This document shows, one piece after another, positions 15,348-22,649 of a stretch of DNA of 34,730 nt; positions within the stretch are counted from its first letter, which is position 1; every line of letters begins with the position of its first letter. The notes below the pieces were generated by a model, which was not told the DNA's origin, did no database searches, and saw only the letters and a list, made by a program, of their open reading frames with translations. Position numbers and translations under genes: made by a program. Origin of the DNA: a virus; IMG/VR virus record IMGVR_UViG_3300042564_001059, positions 1 to 34,730 of that record; one strand, 5' to 3'.

Positions 15348-15803
15348 ATGCCGACGATCAATCAACTAGCAGGCCTCAGTCAGATATCCGGCGGCGATCT
15401 GCTGCCGATCTACGTCCCGAACAACGGCGATGCTCGCAAGGTCTCTGTCAGTCAACTGCTGGCGTACTTTCAGACCGTCTTTGCAGCGCCTACCGTCTCC
15501 ACCAACCTCTACACCCCGGGCGCTGGGTTCAACATTACCGTTCCAACGCCGGTAAGCGAGCAGCAGTGGATGTTGCTGCAGCCAGCCGGCACGCTGGCCA
15601 CCGGCACGATCACGCTCCCGCTCAATACCGGGACGCCAGACGGGACGCAGTTGCTGGTGACCACCACGCAGATCATCACGGCATTCACGTTGGCGCTCAA
15701 CGGCGCTGCCGCGGCATTCGGAGCGCCGACCACCTTGGCCGCCAATGCGTTCTTCACCATGCGTTTTTACCAAGCGACCAACTCTTGGTATCGCATCGGC
15801 TAA
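15348..15803 (+). CDS. Structural protein with tail-fibre-like start
   Basis: 151 aa. It begins MPTINQLAGLSQISGGDLLPI, a motif seen at the N-termini of many phage fibre and virion proteins, followed by KVSVSQLLAYFQTVF. The rest is small, Thr/Ala-rich and strand-forming (TGTITLPLNTGTPDGT, TNSWYRIG), typical of beta-rich virion decoration or fibre domains. The last 60 residues resemble the end of the 27452 gene in style. It has no catalytic motif. It lies between the gp4-like and gp10-like genes and so is likely a virion component. AGAGG is six bases before the ATG. Confidence 0.6.
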   Translation: MPTINQLAGLSQISGGDLLPIYVPNNGDARKVSVSQLLAYFQTVFAAPTVSTNLYTPGAGFNITVPTPVSEQQWMLLQPAGTLATGTITLPLNTGTPDGTQLLVTTTQIITAFTLALNGAAAAFGAPTTLAANAFFTMRFYQATNSWYRIG

Positions 15804-15821
15804 TCTTCAGGAGCGAACCCA

Positions 15822-16124
15822 ATGCCTTACAACTCAGCCCCATTTTCGCCAGGCTACAACCGTGGCGTCATCGTGTCCCCAGGAGCGGCATCGGCCACCG
15901 CAACGGTTACCGGCGCCACGCAGACCGTCTGCCTGACCAACCTCGGCGCAAATGTCTGCTACATCCGCTTTGGTGAAACCGCCCCGGTGGTCGCGACCAC
16001 AGCAGATTACCCGGTGCCGGGAGGCGCACAGGTAACTATCACCAAGCCCGGCGATTACAGCCTAATGGCGTACATCTCCGCAGCCGGCACGTCCCTACAC
16101 GTCATGCCTGGCGAGGGCTTCTGA
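15822..16124 (+). CDS. Small beta-rich virion protein
   Basis: 100 aa, MPYNSAPFSPGYNRGVIVSP. Thr/Val/Gly-rich strands (TATVTGATQTVCLTNLG, VCYIRFGETAPVVATTADYP, GAQVTITKPG) fit a compact beta sandwich such as a decoration or tail protein. This sort of protein is common in podovirus structural cassettes. It has a very good ribosome binding site, AGGAG, eight bases before the ATG. No function known. Confidence 0.6.
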   Translation: MPYNSAPFSPGYNRGVIVSPGAASATATVTGATQTVCLTNLGANVCYIRFGETAPVVATTADYPVPGGAQVTITKPGDYSLMAYISAAGTSLHVMPGEGF

Positions 16125-16125
16125 G

Positions 16126-16260
16126 ATGTACCCGCTGACTCGGCTGCGCTTCCGAATCCGTTTCTGGAATATCGGTGGCGGGCCGATTGCCGGAGCGCTG
16201 CTGCAGGAAGATGGGTTCTTCCTGCTGCAAGAGGATGGCGCGTATATTCTGCTTGACTAG
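16126..16260 (+). CDS. 44-aa protein with LLQE-type repeat
   Basis: MYPLTRLRFRIRFWNIGG is followed by ALLQEDGFFLLQEDGAYILL, two and a half copies of a unit L-L-Q-E-D-G-x-x. The same unit occurs in the gp10-like protein (residues about 402-423). GAGGG is eight bases before the ATG, and one base separates it from the previous stop, so expression is likely. The repeated unit looks like strands of a small beta structure or beta solenoid. A stand-alone copy of a tail-factor module is one reading. The function is not known. Confidence 0.6.
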   Translation: MYPLTRLRFRIRFWNIGGGPIAGALLQEDGFFLLQEDGAYILLD

Positions 16261-16266
16261 GGCATC

Positions 16267-16551
16267 ATGGGCGCCAAAGACTCAAGACTGGATCGGGCTG
16301 GCGTCGCGGGCTACAACAAGCCCAAGCGCACGCCATCGCATCCGACAAAAAGCCATGTCGTCGTAGCCAAGGCCGGAGACCAAGTGAAGACCATTCGCTT
16401 CGGGCAGCAAGGCGTATCCGGGTCGCCGAAGATGGAGGGCGAGTCAAAGGCATCCCAGGCTCGCCGAGAGTCATTCAAGGCCAGGCACGCCGAGAACATC
16501 TCCAAGGGCAAGATGAGCGCAGCGTATTGGGCCGATAAGGTCAAGTGGTAA
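16267..16551 (+). CDS. Conserved small basic phage protein
   Basis: 94 aa, very basic. The conserved middle runs HVVVAKAGDQVKTIRFGQQG; the end ARRESFKARHAENISKGKMS is followed by AAYWADKVKW. I recognise this pattern from other podoviruses and from unrelated phages, where it is annotated only as hypothetical. The Arg/Lys/His content suggests nucleic acid or metal binding, but nothing is proven. It sits just ahead of the gp10-like gene. The ribosome binding site is weak (AGGG), with translation perhaps reaching it from the previous gene six bases away. Confidence 0.65.
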   Translation: MGAKDSRLDRAGVAGYNKPKRTPSHPTKSHVVVAKAGDQVKTIRFGQQGVSGSPKMEGESKASQARRESFKARHAENISKGKMSAAYWADKVKW

Positions 16552-16554
16552 GCC

Positions 16555-18069
16555 ATGCAAATTCCAATCTTGAACGGAATTTACACTGACGGCACGCCGG
16601 AAATTCGCACCAGCTATCCCGTCAATCTGGTGCCCGTGCCAAAGGTCAGCGGCATCAGCAACGGCTTCCTGCGCCCAGGTGATGGCATTGTCGCCAATGG
16701 GACAGGCCCAGGCGTTGACCGCGGCGGCATCGAGTGGAACAACATCTGCTACCGGGTCATGGGCTCGAAACTTGTGTCGGTGTCAAGTGCTGGGGCGGTA
16801 ACAGTTCTTGGCGATGTTGGCGGGCCAACCACCAACCTAGTGACCTTTGACTACAGCTTCACCAGCCTGGCGGTCGCGTCCGGTGGCCGCCTGTACTACT
16901 GGAACAGCACCGCAGGGTTGCAGCAAGTGACAGACCCAGACCTGGGCTTCGTGATCGACTTCTGCTGGGTCGATGGCTACTTCATGACCACCGACGGCCA
17001 GTACCTAATCGTCACAGAGCTAAACGATCCATTCGCCGTCAACCCGCTGAAGTACGGGTCAAGCGAAGCGGACCCTGACCCAATAGTGGCGCTGCTTAAA
17101 CTTCGCAACGAGGTTTACGCCCTCAATCGGCACACCGTCGAGGTCTTCAACAACATAGGCACCGATCTTTTCCCGTTCGCAAGGATCGAGGGCGCTCAGA
17201 TTCAAAAGGGCTGCATCGGGACTCAGGCCTGCTGCGTTTTTGTTGATGCGATGGCCTTCCTTGGCGGCGGGCGGAACGAGGCACCCGGCATCTATCTTGG
17301 CGTCTCCGCAACCACAACAAAGGTCAGCACTCAAGAGATCGACAACATTCTTCAGCGGTACACCGAAGACCAGTTGAGCACGGTAAAGCTAGAGGCCAGG
17401 AACGACAAGGCTCACGAACACCTCTACGTTCACCTGCCAGACCAGACGCTGGTCTACGACGCATCGGCCTCTCGAGAGTTGCAGGAGCAGGTCTGGTTTG
17501 TTCTAGCCAGCACCACCACTGGCATCGCGCAGTACCGGGCCAGGAACATCGTCTGGTGCTACAACAGGTGGCTGGTCGGCGATCCGCAGTCCAGCGCCAT
17601 CGGGTATCTCGTGCAGGACACCGGCCACCACTGGGGCCAGCAAGTGCGCTGGGAATTCGGCACGCTCATCGTCTACAACGAGAGCAATGGCGCCATCTTC
17701 AACAAGCTAGAACTGGTGGCATTGACGGGAAGCGTTGCCCTGGCCACACAGGTGGTCAACGGTTTGCTTCAAGAAAACGGGTTCTTTTTGCTGCAAGAGA
17801 ATGGCGAATACATCCTGCTCGAGCTTGCCGTCCAAAATTTAGCAGCGCTTGGCAACCCGCAGATCAGCACCAGCTACTCGCTGGACGGCAGATCATGGAG
17901 CCAGGACAAGTTTATCTCGGTAGGCACCACTGGGGACACCAAGAAGCGCCTGGCGTGGTTCCAGCAAGGCCACATGCGTAACTGGCGCATCCAACGCTTT
18001 AGGGGCGACAGTAGCGCCCACGTGTCATTCGCCAGGCTTGAGGCCCAGCTAGAAGCACTGGCGTTCTAA
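16555..18069 (+). CDS. P22 gp10-like tail hub / DNA stabilisation protein
   Basis: 504 aa (P22 gp10 is 472). It begins MQIPILNGIYTDGTPEIRTS and has the family's beta-propeller-like body: NNICYRVMGSKLVSV, LYYWNSTAGLQQVTDPDLGF, DGYFMTTDGQYLIVTELNDP, VYALNRHTVEVFNNIG, and a C-terminal GHMRNWRIQRFRGDS. It probably forms the tail hub under the gp4 ring and helps keep DNA in. A short extra segment, LLQENGFFLLQENGEYILLE (about 404-423), matches the 44-aa ORF upstream and is likely an insertion in the C-terminal half. The ORF fits the family length otherwise. Confidence 0.85.
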   Translation: MQIPILNGIYTDGTPEIRTSYPVNLVPVPKVSGISNGFLRPGDGIVANGTGPGVDRGGIEWNNICYRVMGSKLVSVSSAGAVTVLGDVGGPTTNLVTFDYSFTSLAVASGGRLYYWNSTAGLQQVTDPDLGFVIDFCWVDGYFMTTDGQYLIVTELNDPFAVNPLKYGSSEADPDPIVALLKLRNEVYALNRHTVEVFNNIGTDLFPFARIEGAQIQKGCIGTQACCVFVDAMAFLGGGRNEAPGIYLGVSATTTKVSTQEIDNILQRYTEDQLSTVKLEARNDKAHEHLYVHLPDQTLVYDASASRELQEQVWFVLASTTTGIAQYRARNIVWCYNRWLVGDPQSSAIGYLVQDTGHHWGQQVRWEFGTLIVYNESNGAIFNKLELVALTGSVALATQVVNGLLQENGFFLLQENGEYILLELAVQNLAALGNPQISTSYSLDGRSWSQDKFISVGTTGDTKKRLAWFQQGHMRNWRIQRFRGDSSAHVSFARLEAQLEALAF

Positions 18070-18072
18070 AGC

Positions 18073-19317
18073 ATGGCAACCACTGCGCCGAACTCTCGGA
18101 AACTCAATCTGACGCGGGATCAACTCGCGCAGTTTTTGACCGACCAGCAGCAGATCAGACAGTTCGAACTGCTGTTTTCCGTTGCTGATATAGCGCAGTA
18201 CACTCCGGACGAGGTGCTGGAGGTCAATATTGCCGCCGGCACCGCCCAGGCCACAGCGAATGATGCACTGGCGCAACTCACTCGCATCGCCAATGCAGTA
18301 GAACTGCTGGCGGCGGCCCCAGTCATTGAGAACAACAACTCTGTTGTTACTGATTACATCGACTTCGATCAATCCGCACCACACGTTTCCCGCATGGCAC
18401 GCATGGCGTGGAACGAGACAGACCAAACCGCTGATATTGGGATGGAGTACGGCGTTGTTCAGCAAGTTGGGCTAGAAACCTACGCTCGCGTAGCCAACTT
18501 CACCGGCGTCACCATCCCCAACGGCACGGTAGTAGGCTTTACAGGAGCCGTTCCCGATAGCGCGTTGTCGATTGCTCCATACCTAGCAAATGGCGCAACA
18601 AACACGCTATATGTTGTTGGCATAATGACGCACGATTTACCGGACACTGGCGAAAAAGGATACTGCACTGTATGGGGGTTTGTGCGCAATCTGGACACCA
18701 GTGCGTTTACGTTGGGCGACATTTTGTACGCCTCGCCTACCGTGGCGGGAGGGCTTACCAATGTTAAGCCTACTGCGCCAAATAACGTGGTTCCAATTGC
18801 AGCCGTTCTGCAAGTTGGCACAACTGACGGCGTTATATTTGTACGCCCAACCATTGAACAGCAAATTTATTACGGCGAATTCACCAAAACAAATAGCCAA
18901 AGCCCTGCTGTAATCAACACGGCTTATCCGTTGCTGTTCACTAATACAGAGATCGCCAATGGCGTCAGTATTGGCGGAACAACATCGCAAATTATCGTTG
19001 CCCAGGCTGGCTTGTACAACATTGCCTGCTCGGTACAGATTACATCAACCAATTCATCTCAGAAATCTATTTGGGTTTGGTTGCGATTGAATGGCACAAC
19101 TGACTTTACTAATTCAGCTAGAGTTGCATCTATCACGCTGAACAATGGGTATTTGGTAGTAACGCTAAATGAAGTTGCGTCCTTGCTTGCTGGTGATTTT
19201 ATTGAAGTAATGTATGCCGCAAATAATACTAACGTTAGTATTTCCACCGTTGCGGCTACCGCTTTTGCTCCGGCAGCGCCAGCCGTCATCCTTGCCGTCA
19301 CTCAAACCGAGCAATAA
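18073..19317 (+). CDS. Virion protein with TNF/C1q-like end; candidate tail needle or fibre
   Basis: 414 aa. Residues 1-75 are helical (LTRDQLAQFLTDQQQIRQFE) and could form a trimer coiled coil. The middle (about 100-265) is a Gly/Thr-rich beta domain (IPNGTVVGFTGAVPDSALSI). The last 140 residues, from YYGEFTKTN, read as a jelly roll of the TNF/C1q type (AGLYNIACSVQI, WVWLRLNGTTDFTN, LLAGDFIEVMYAA). It lies where P22 has gp26, the tail needle, and Sf6's needle has a TNF-like knob. The needle idea is inferred from position and fold style. The C-terminal third is AT-richer than the start. Confidence 0.6.
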   Translation: MATTAPNSRKLNLTRDQLAQFLTDQQQIRQFELLFSVADIAQYTPDEVLEVNIAAGTAQATANDALAQLTRIANAVELLAAAPVIENNNSVVTDYIDFDQSAPHVSRMARMAWNETDQTADIGMEYGVVQQVGLETYARVANFTGVTIPNGTVVGFTGAVPDSALSIAPYLANGATNTLYVVGIMTHDLPDTGEKGYCTVWGFVRNLDTSAFTLGDILYASPTVAGGLTNVKPTAPNNVVPIAAVLQVGTTDGVIFVRPTIEQQIYYGEFTKTNSQSPAVINTAYPLLFTNTEIANGVSIGGTTSQIIVAQAGLYNIACSVQITSTNSSQKSIWVWLRLNGTTDFTNSARVASITLNNGYLVVTLNEVASLLAGDFIEVMYAANNTNVSISTVAATAFAPAAPAVILAVTQTEQ

Positions 19318-19325
19318 AAGCCATC

Positions 19326-19661
19326 ATGACCGTAACCGTTAAAGTACTGATCCCAGCAAAGCAGGCCGAGAACAGCCAGACCACGCAGTACACCGCCATC
19401 AACTGCAAGGCGATCATCGACAAATTCACCGCCACCAACACTAGCGGCGGCAACGTAACAATCGGCGTCAACCTGGTGACCAGTGGCGGCAGCGCTGGCG
19501 CGGCCAACCTGATCGTGGACACTCGCAGCATTGCACCGGACGAGACCTACACGTTCCCGGAGTTGGTTGGCCAGGCGCTAGAGACCGGAGGCCTCATCTC
19601 TACCATTGCCAGCGCAGCCACATCGCTGACCATCCGCGCATCAGGCCGCGAAATCACCTAA
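19326..19661 (+). CDS. Beta-rich structural protein
   Basis: 111 aa, MTVTVKVLIPAKQAENSQTT, then IIDKFTATNTSGGNVTIGVN and TLTIRASGREIT-type ending (SLTIRASGREIT). The pattern of a membrane-free beta sandwich with a KF-x-x-x-N-T-S-G motif is frequent in phage head or tail accessory proteins. It may be a virion decoration or needle-associated protein. The ribosome binding site is weak; eight bases separate it from the previous gene, so coupling is plausible. Function unknown. Confidence 0.6.
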   Translation: MTVTVKVLIPAKQAENSQTTQYTAINCKAIIDKFTATNTSGGNVTIGVNLVTSGGSAGAANLIVDTRSIAPDETYTFPELVGQALETGGLISTIASAATSLTIRASGREIT

Positions 19662-19672
19662 AGGAACGCAGC

Positions 19673-20074
19673 ATGAAAGAATTTATGGTTATCCCCCAGG
19701 GCTTTGCAGGCCTGCCGATGGGCGAGGAGTTCATCACCACGGCCGAGAACAAGAAGAACACCGATACCGTCATCGAGGACTGGATGCTCGGCCCCGAGAA
19801 CCCATCCAACGAGCCAACAGCCAACAAGGTCTTCTGGGTCGCTGTTGGCAAGGCGATGCAGGTGGACGAGAAGGAGGCCAGGCGCCGCCGGTGCTCGAAC
19901 TGCGAGTACTACGACAACAGCACCATGACGCAGGCTAAAATGGAGCGCATCCCTCGCAACGGCTGGGACACCGAGGCCGGGTTCCGAGGCTACTGCAACA
20001 AGTTCGAGTTCATCTGCCACGACTTGCGCGTTTGCCAGGCCTGGGACGAGCGGGAATTTGAGATGGAAGATTGA
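19673..20074 (+). CDS. Cys-rich conserved phage protein
   Basis: 133 aa. The first half is MKEFMVIPQGFAGLPMGEEF and a linker; the second holds a Cys array: RRCSNCEYYDN, then RGYCNKFEFICHDLRVCQAW (C-x2-C, then C, C and C). Such an arrangement can bind zinc or an iron-sulfur cluster. Residues around the cysteines (CEYYDN, GYCNKFEF) are of the kind conserved across phages. It is a virion-cassette gene with a strong ribosome binding site (AAAGGA, seven bases). Function unknown. Confidence 0.6.
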   Translation: MKEFMVIPQGFAGLPMGEEFITTAENKKNTDTVIEDWMLGPENPSNEPTANKVFWVAVGKAMQVDEKEARRRRCSNCEYYDNSTMTQAKMERIPRNGWDTEAGFRGYCNKFEFICHDLRVCQAWDEREFEMED

Positions 20075-20152
20075 CGGGTTGTCAAAATGTGTGAAAATCA
20101 AGTCGCTGAGTCTATCGGGTTGCCAGCGGCTCACCCTGCACAGGAATGCCCG

Positions 20153-20593
20153 ATGAGTCATGCATTGGTTCAGGAAGTCAAAACTGGCACCGAGCCAATC
20201 TATCGCCTGGAGGCCGAGCTTCTAAAGCTGCCCCAGGTGAGAATGCCCGTTGAGCACGCCTTCTGTGCCGGCCTGTACGCTCGCACAATGCACATCCCAG
20301 CCGGAACCGTCCTGACTGGCGCAATTCACCGAGAGGAATCGTTTTTCTTGGTGCGCAAAGGCCAGTTGATTGTCAGCACAGACAGTGGACCCCGCACCCT
20401 CGCGCCAGGTGATATGAGTGTCTCTAAGATTGGCGCAAAGCGTGCTGGAATTACCTTGACTGACGTCGAGGTGACTACATTCCACGCCAACCCAACCAAC
20501 GAGCAGGAACCGCAAGCGCTGTGGGACTTGTTCACCATTCCGGCGCCAGCACCAGTTCTTGAGGCCTTACAGACGGCGCACTTGGAGAGATAA
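20153..20593 (+). CDS. Cupin-fold protein in the structural cassette
   Basis: 146 aa. The cupin core is visible: YARTMHIPAGTVLTGAIHRE, followed by FFLVRKGQLIVSTDSGPRTL and APGDM. The second motif is weaker, and the metal set is not complete (only one clear His with Glu), so catalysis is doubtful; cupin folds also serve as structural modules. Start 20153 has AGGAA six bases upstream; ATG at 20087 would add 22 residues with a poor ribosome binding site (TTGACG and GAAAAT nearby might be a weak promoter instead). It lies before the ejection-protein genes, where P22 has gp14. Confidence 0.6.
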   Translation: MSHALVQEVKTGTEPIYRLEAELLKLPQVRMPVEHAFCAGLYARTMHIPAGTVLTGAIHREESFFLVRKGQLIVSTDSGPRTLAPGDMSVSKIGAKRAGITLTDVEVTTFHANPTNEQEPQALWDLFTIPAPAPVLEALQTAHLER

Positions 20594-20595
20594 AA

Positions 20596-21243
20596 ATGAC
20601 ATTCGGACTATCAGGAGCAGCACTGGCCGGCATTGCCGTTGGCGGCTCAACGCTTATTTCAGGGATGATGCAGGCCGATGCAGCATCAAGCGCGGCAGGA
20701 ATTCAAGGCGCAGCCGCGCAGGCCGGCATTGACGAGCAGCGCAGGCAATTCGATACAGTTCAAAAACTGCTTAAGGATTACACAGAGGCAGGCCCAGGAG
20801 CACTTGCAGCGCAGCAAGAATTACTTGGCCTCAAAGGCCCAGAGGCCGAGCGCGCAGCCATTGAGCGCATCAGTGGTGGCGAGACATACAAAGCCCTTGC
20901 CGCGCAAGGTGAAAACGCACTGTTGCAGCAAGCATCGGCTACCGGCGGCCTGCGTGGCGGCAACATTCAGGCCGCGCTTGGCCAGTTTCGCCCTCAACTT
21001 CTATCCAGTCTCATTGACCAACAATACGGGCGACTCGGCGGCATGACAAGCCTGGGCCAGGCATCAGCGGCTGGTGTTGGGGCTGCCGGGATGCAAACAG
21101 GGGCCAATGTGTCAAATCTTTTAGGACAGCAAGGCGCAGCACAAGCCGGCGCTGAAATTGCCCAAGGCAAAGCATTCAGCGCAATTCCATCGGCAATCTC
21201 TGGCGGCCTTGGTTTGTTTACTGGCCTGGGAGGGAAATTCTGA
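20596..21243 (+). CDS. DNA ejection protein, P22 gp7-like
   Basis: 215 aa (P22 gp7 is 229). The N-terminus is hydrophobic and Gly/Ala-rich (LSGAALAGIAVGGSTLISGM), followed by a helical body QAGIDEQRRQFDTVQKLLKD, then TGGLRGGNIQAALGQF and a Gly-rich end. It is probably ejected into the host and may help form a channel across the envelope. Its stop overlaps the next gene's ATG. GGAG is eight bases before its start. The family is recognised by sequence style and by its position first of three. Confidence 0.75.
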   Translation: MTFGLSGAALAGIAVGGSTLISGMMQADAASSAAGIQGAAAQAGIDEQRRQFDTVQKLLKDYTEAGPGALAAQQELLGLKGPEAERAAIERISGGETYKALAAQGENALLQQASATGGLRGGNIQAALGQFRPQLLSSLIDQQYGRLGGMTSLGQASAAGVGAAGMQTGANVSNLLGQQGAAQAGAEIAQGKAFSAIPSAISGGLGLFTGLGGKF

Positions 21244-22649
21244 TGCCAGCACCAATCGACTACAGCGTTCAAATCGCTGACCCAACACAAGCCTTCTTGA
21301 GCGCATTCCAAACCGGCGCAAGCGTTCAAGAGGCTAGATTAAAACAAGAGCAGCAGCAACAGCAACTGGCCAACCAGAAGACGATCCAAGAAGGGTTCAA
21401 CAAGTTGCGTCAGCCAGGCGCAACCGCTGCCGACTATGCCAACCTCTCAATGATGTTGCCAGAGGCGCAAGCCAAGGCCGTGCGCGAAAGCTTTAGCATG
21501 TTGTCGGGCGAACGTCAGCAAGCAGCATTACAACAATCTGGACAGGTTTTCTCTGCATTCAAAGCAGGCCAGCCAGAAATTGCCATTAGCCTACTCGAAC
21601 AACAGATCGAAGGAAAACGCAACTCCGGCGACGAGGCAGGCGCCAAGTTCTTGGAGACCTGGCGAGATGTGGCCAAGGTGAACCCACAAGCCACCGAAGA
21701 CTATTTCGGGTTCACCATCTCGCAAATGCCTGGCGGAAAAGAAATAACTGAATTTGCCATCAAGATGGGCGCAGAGCGTAGAGCGCAAGCCAAGGCGCCG
21801 GCAGAACAAATCGAAGCCGTTGCAAAAGCAGACGCGGCAGTAGCAGACGCAAAGACAAAACAAGCCACAGCCATTACCGCTCCAGACAAGACAGCCGCTG
21901 ATCTTGCACTGGCAAAAGCAAACGCAGCCAAGGCGGCGGTCGAGGCTAAGTTTTCAGAGCAGGTTGCACTTGCGGACCTTGCAAGCAAAGCCGCCGCCCT
22001 TGGCCTGACAAAAGCTCAGACCGGATCGGCGCTGGCCCAAGCTAGAAAACTCAGCCTTGAGTCTCAAATAGCAGTGCTTGAACTGGAGGCACTCAAAGCC
22101 GGCACCCCCGACCCGGCCAAAGCATTCGATCAAGAGGAAAAGCTGCGCAAGGAATTCCAAGCCCGCACCAAGGTTTATGGCGAGCTTGGCACTACTTATT
22201 CAAACATTGAATCATCCGCCAAAGTAAAAACAGGCCCAGGCGACATTGCGCTAATCACCGGCTTTATGAAAATGCTTGACCCTGGTTCGGTTGTGCGTGA
22301 GACTGAATTCGCAACGGCCCGCGATACCGCTGGTCTGTACACAAGACTTGAAAACAGCTTGAAGAAGGCAGAAAGCGGCCAGTTCCTGCAGCCCAAACAA
22401 CGAGAAGAATTCGTCAACCTTGCCAAGCAATACCTAGACTCAGCGCAGAAGAAGGCAGGCGATGACAGGAAGGCGCTCGGCGTGGTGGTCAAGAACTACA
22501 AACTCAACCCTGACAATGTGTTTGGGCCTGAGACAACGGCAACCAACGATCCAAATATCGTGATAGTTGGCGGCCGGAATTACACGCGCCCCGCAAACTT
22601 CAATGATGCGCAGTGGGCCGAGTACAAAAAATCAGTGGGGGCGCAATGA
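21243..22649 (+). CDS. DNA ejection protein, P22 gp20-like
   Basis: 468 aa (P22 gp20 is 471). It is long, helical and Ala/Gln/Lys-rich: EARLKQEQQQQQLANQKTIQ, a central Ala-rich coiled coil (AVADAKTKQATAITAPDKTA), and a more globular C-terminal domain (GDIALITGFMKMLDPGSVVRE). This is the usual makeup of the second ejection protein. Its ATG overlaps the previous stop, and its own TGA overlaps the next ATG, so the three ejection genes are translationally coupled. No catalytic motif is visible. Confidence 0.75.
   Translation: MPAPIDYSVQIADPTQAFLSAFQTGASVQEARLKQEQQQQQLANQKTIQEGFNKLRQPGATAADYANLSMMLPEAQAKAVRESFSMLSGERQQAALQQSGQVFSAFKAGQPEIAISLLEQQIEGKRNSGDEAGAKFLETWRDVAKVNPQATEDYFGFTISQMPGGKEITEFAIKMGAERRAQAKAPAEQIEAVAKADAAVADAKTKQATAITAPDKTAADLALAKANAAKAAVEAKFSEQVALADLASKAAALGLTKAQTGSALAQARKLSLESQIAVLELEALKAGTPDPAKAFDQEEKLRKEFQARTKVYGELGTTYSNIESSAKVKTGPGDIALITGFMKMLDPGSVVRETEFATARDTAGLYTRLENSLKKAESGQFLQPKQREEFVNLAKQYLDSAQKKAGDDRKALGVVVKNYKLNPDNVFGPETTATNDPNIVIVGGRNYTRPANFNDAQWAEYKKSVGAQ

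Noticed and set aside
15251-15976. 241-codon + strand ORF across the gp4-like, 15348 and 15822 genes
   Set aside because: Overlaps three well-supported genes out of frame and shows no recognisable domain.
21243-22649. Possible frameshift between the ejection-protein genes
   Set aside because: The stops and starts overlap as normal coupled genes (TGATG and ATGA) and each protein has full family length.
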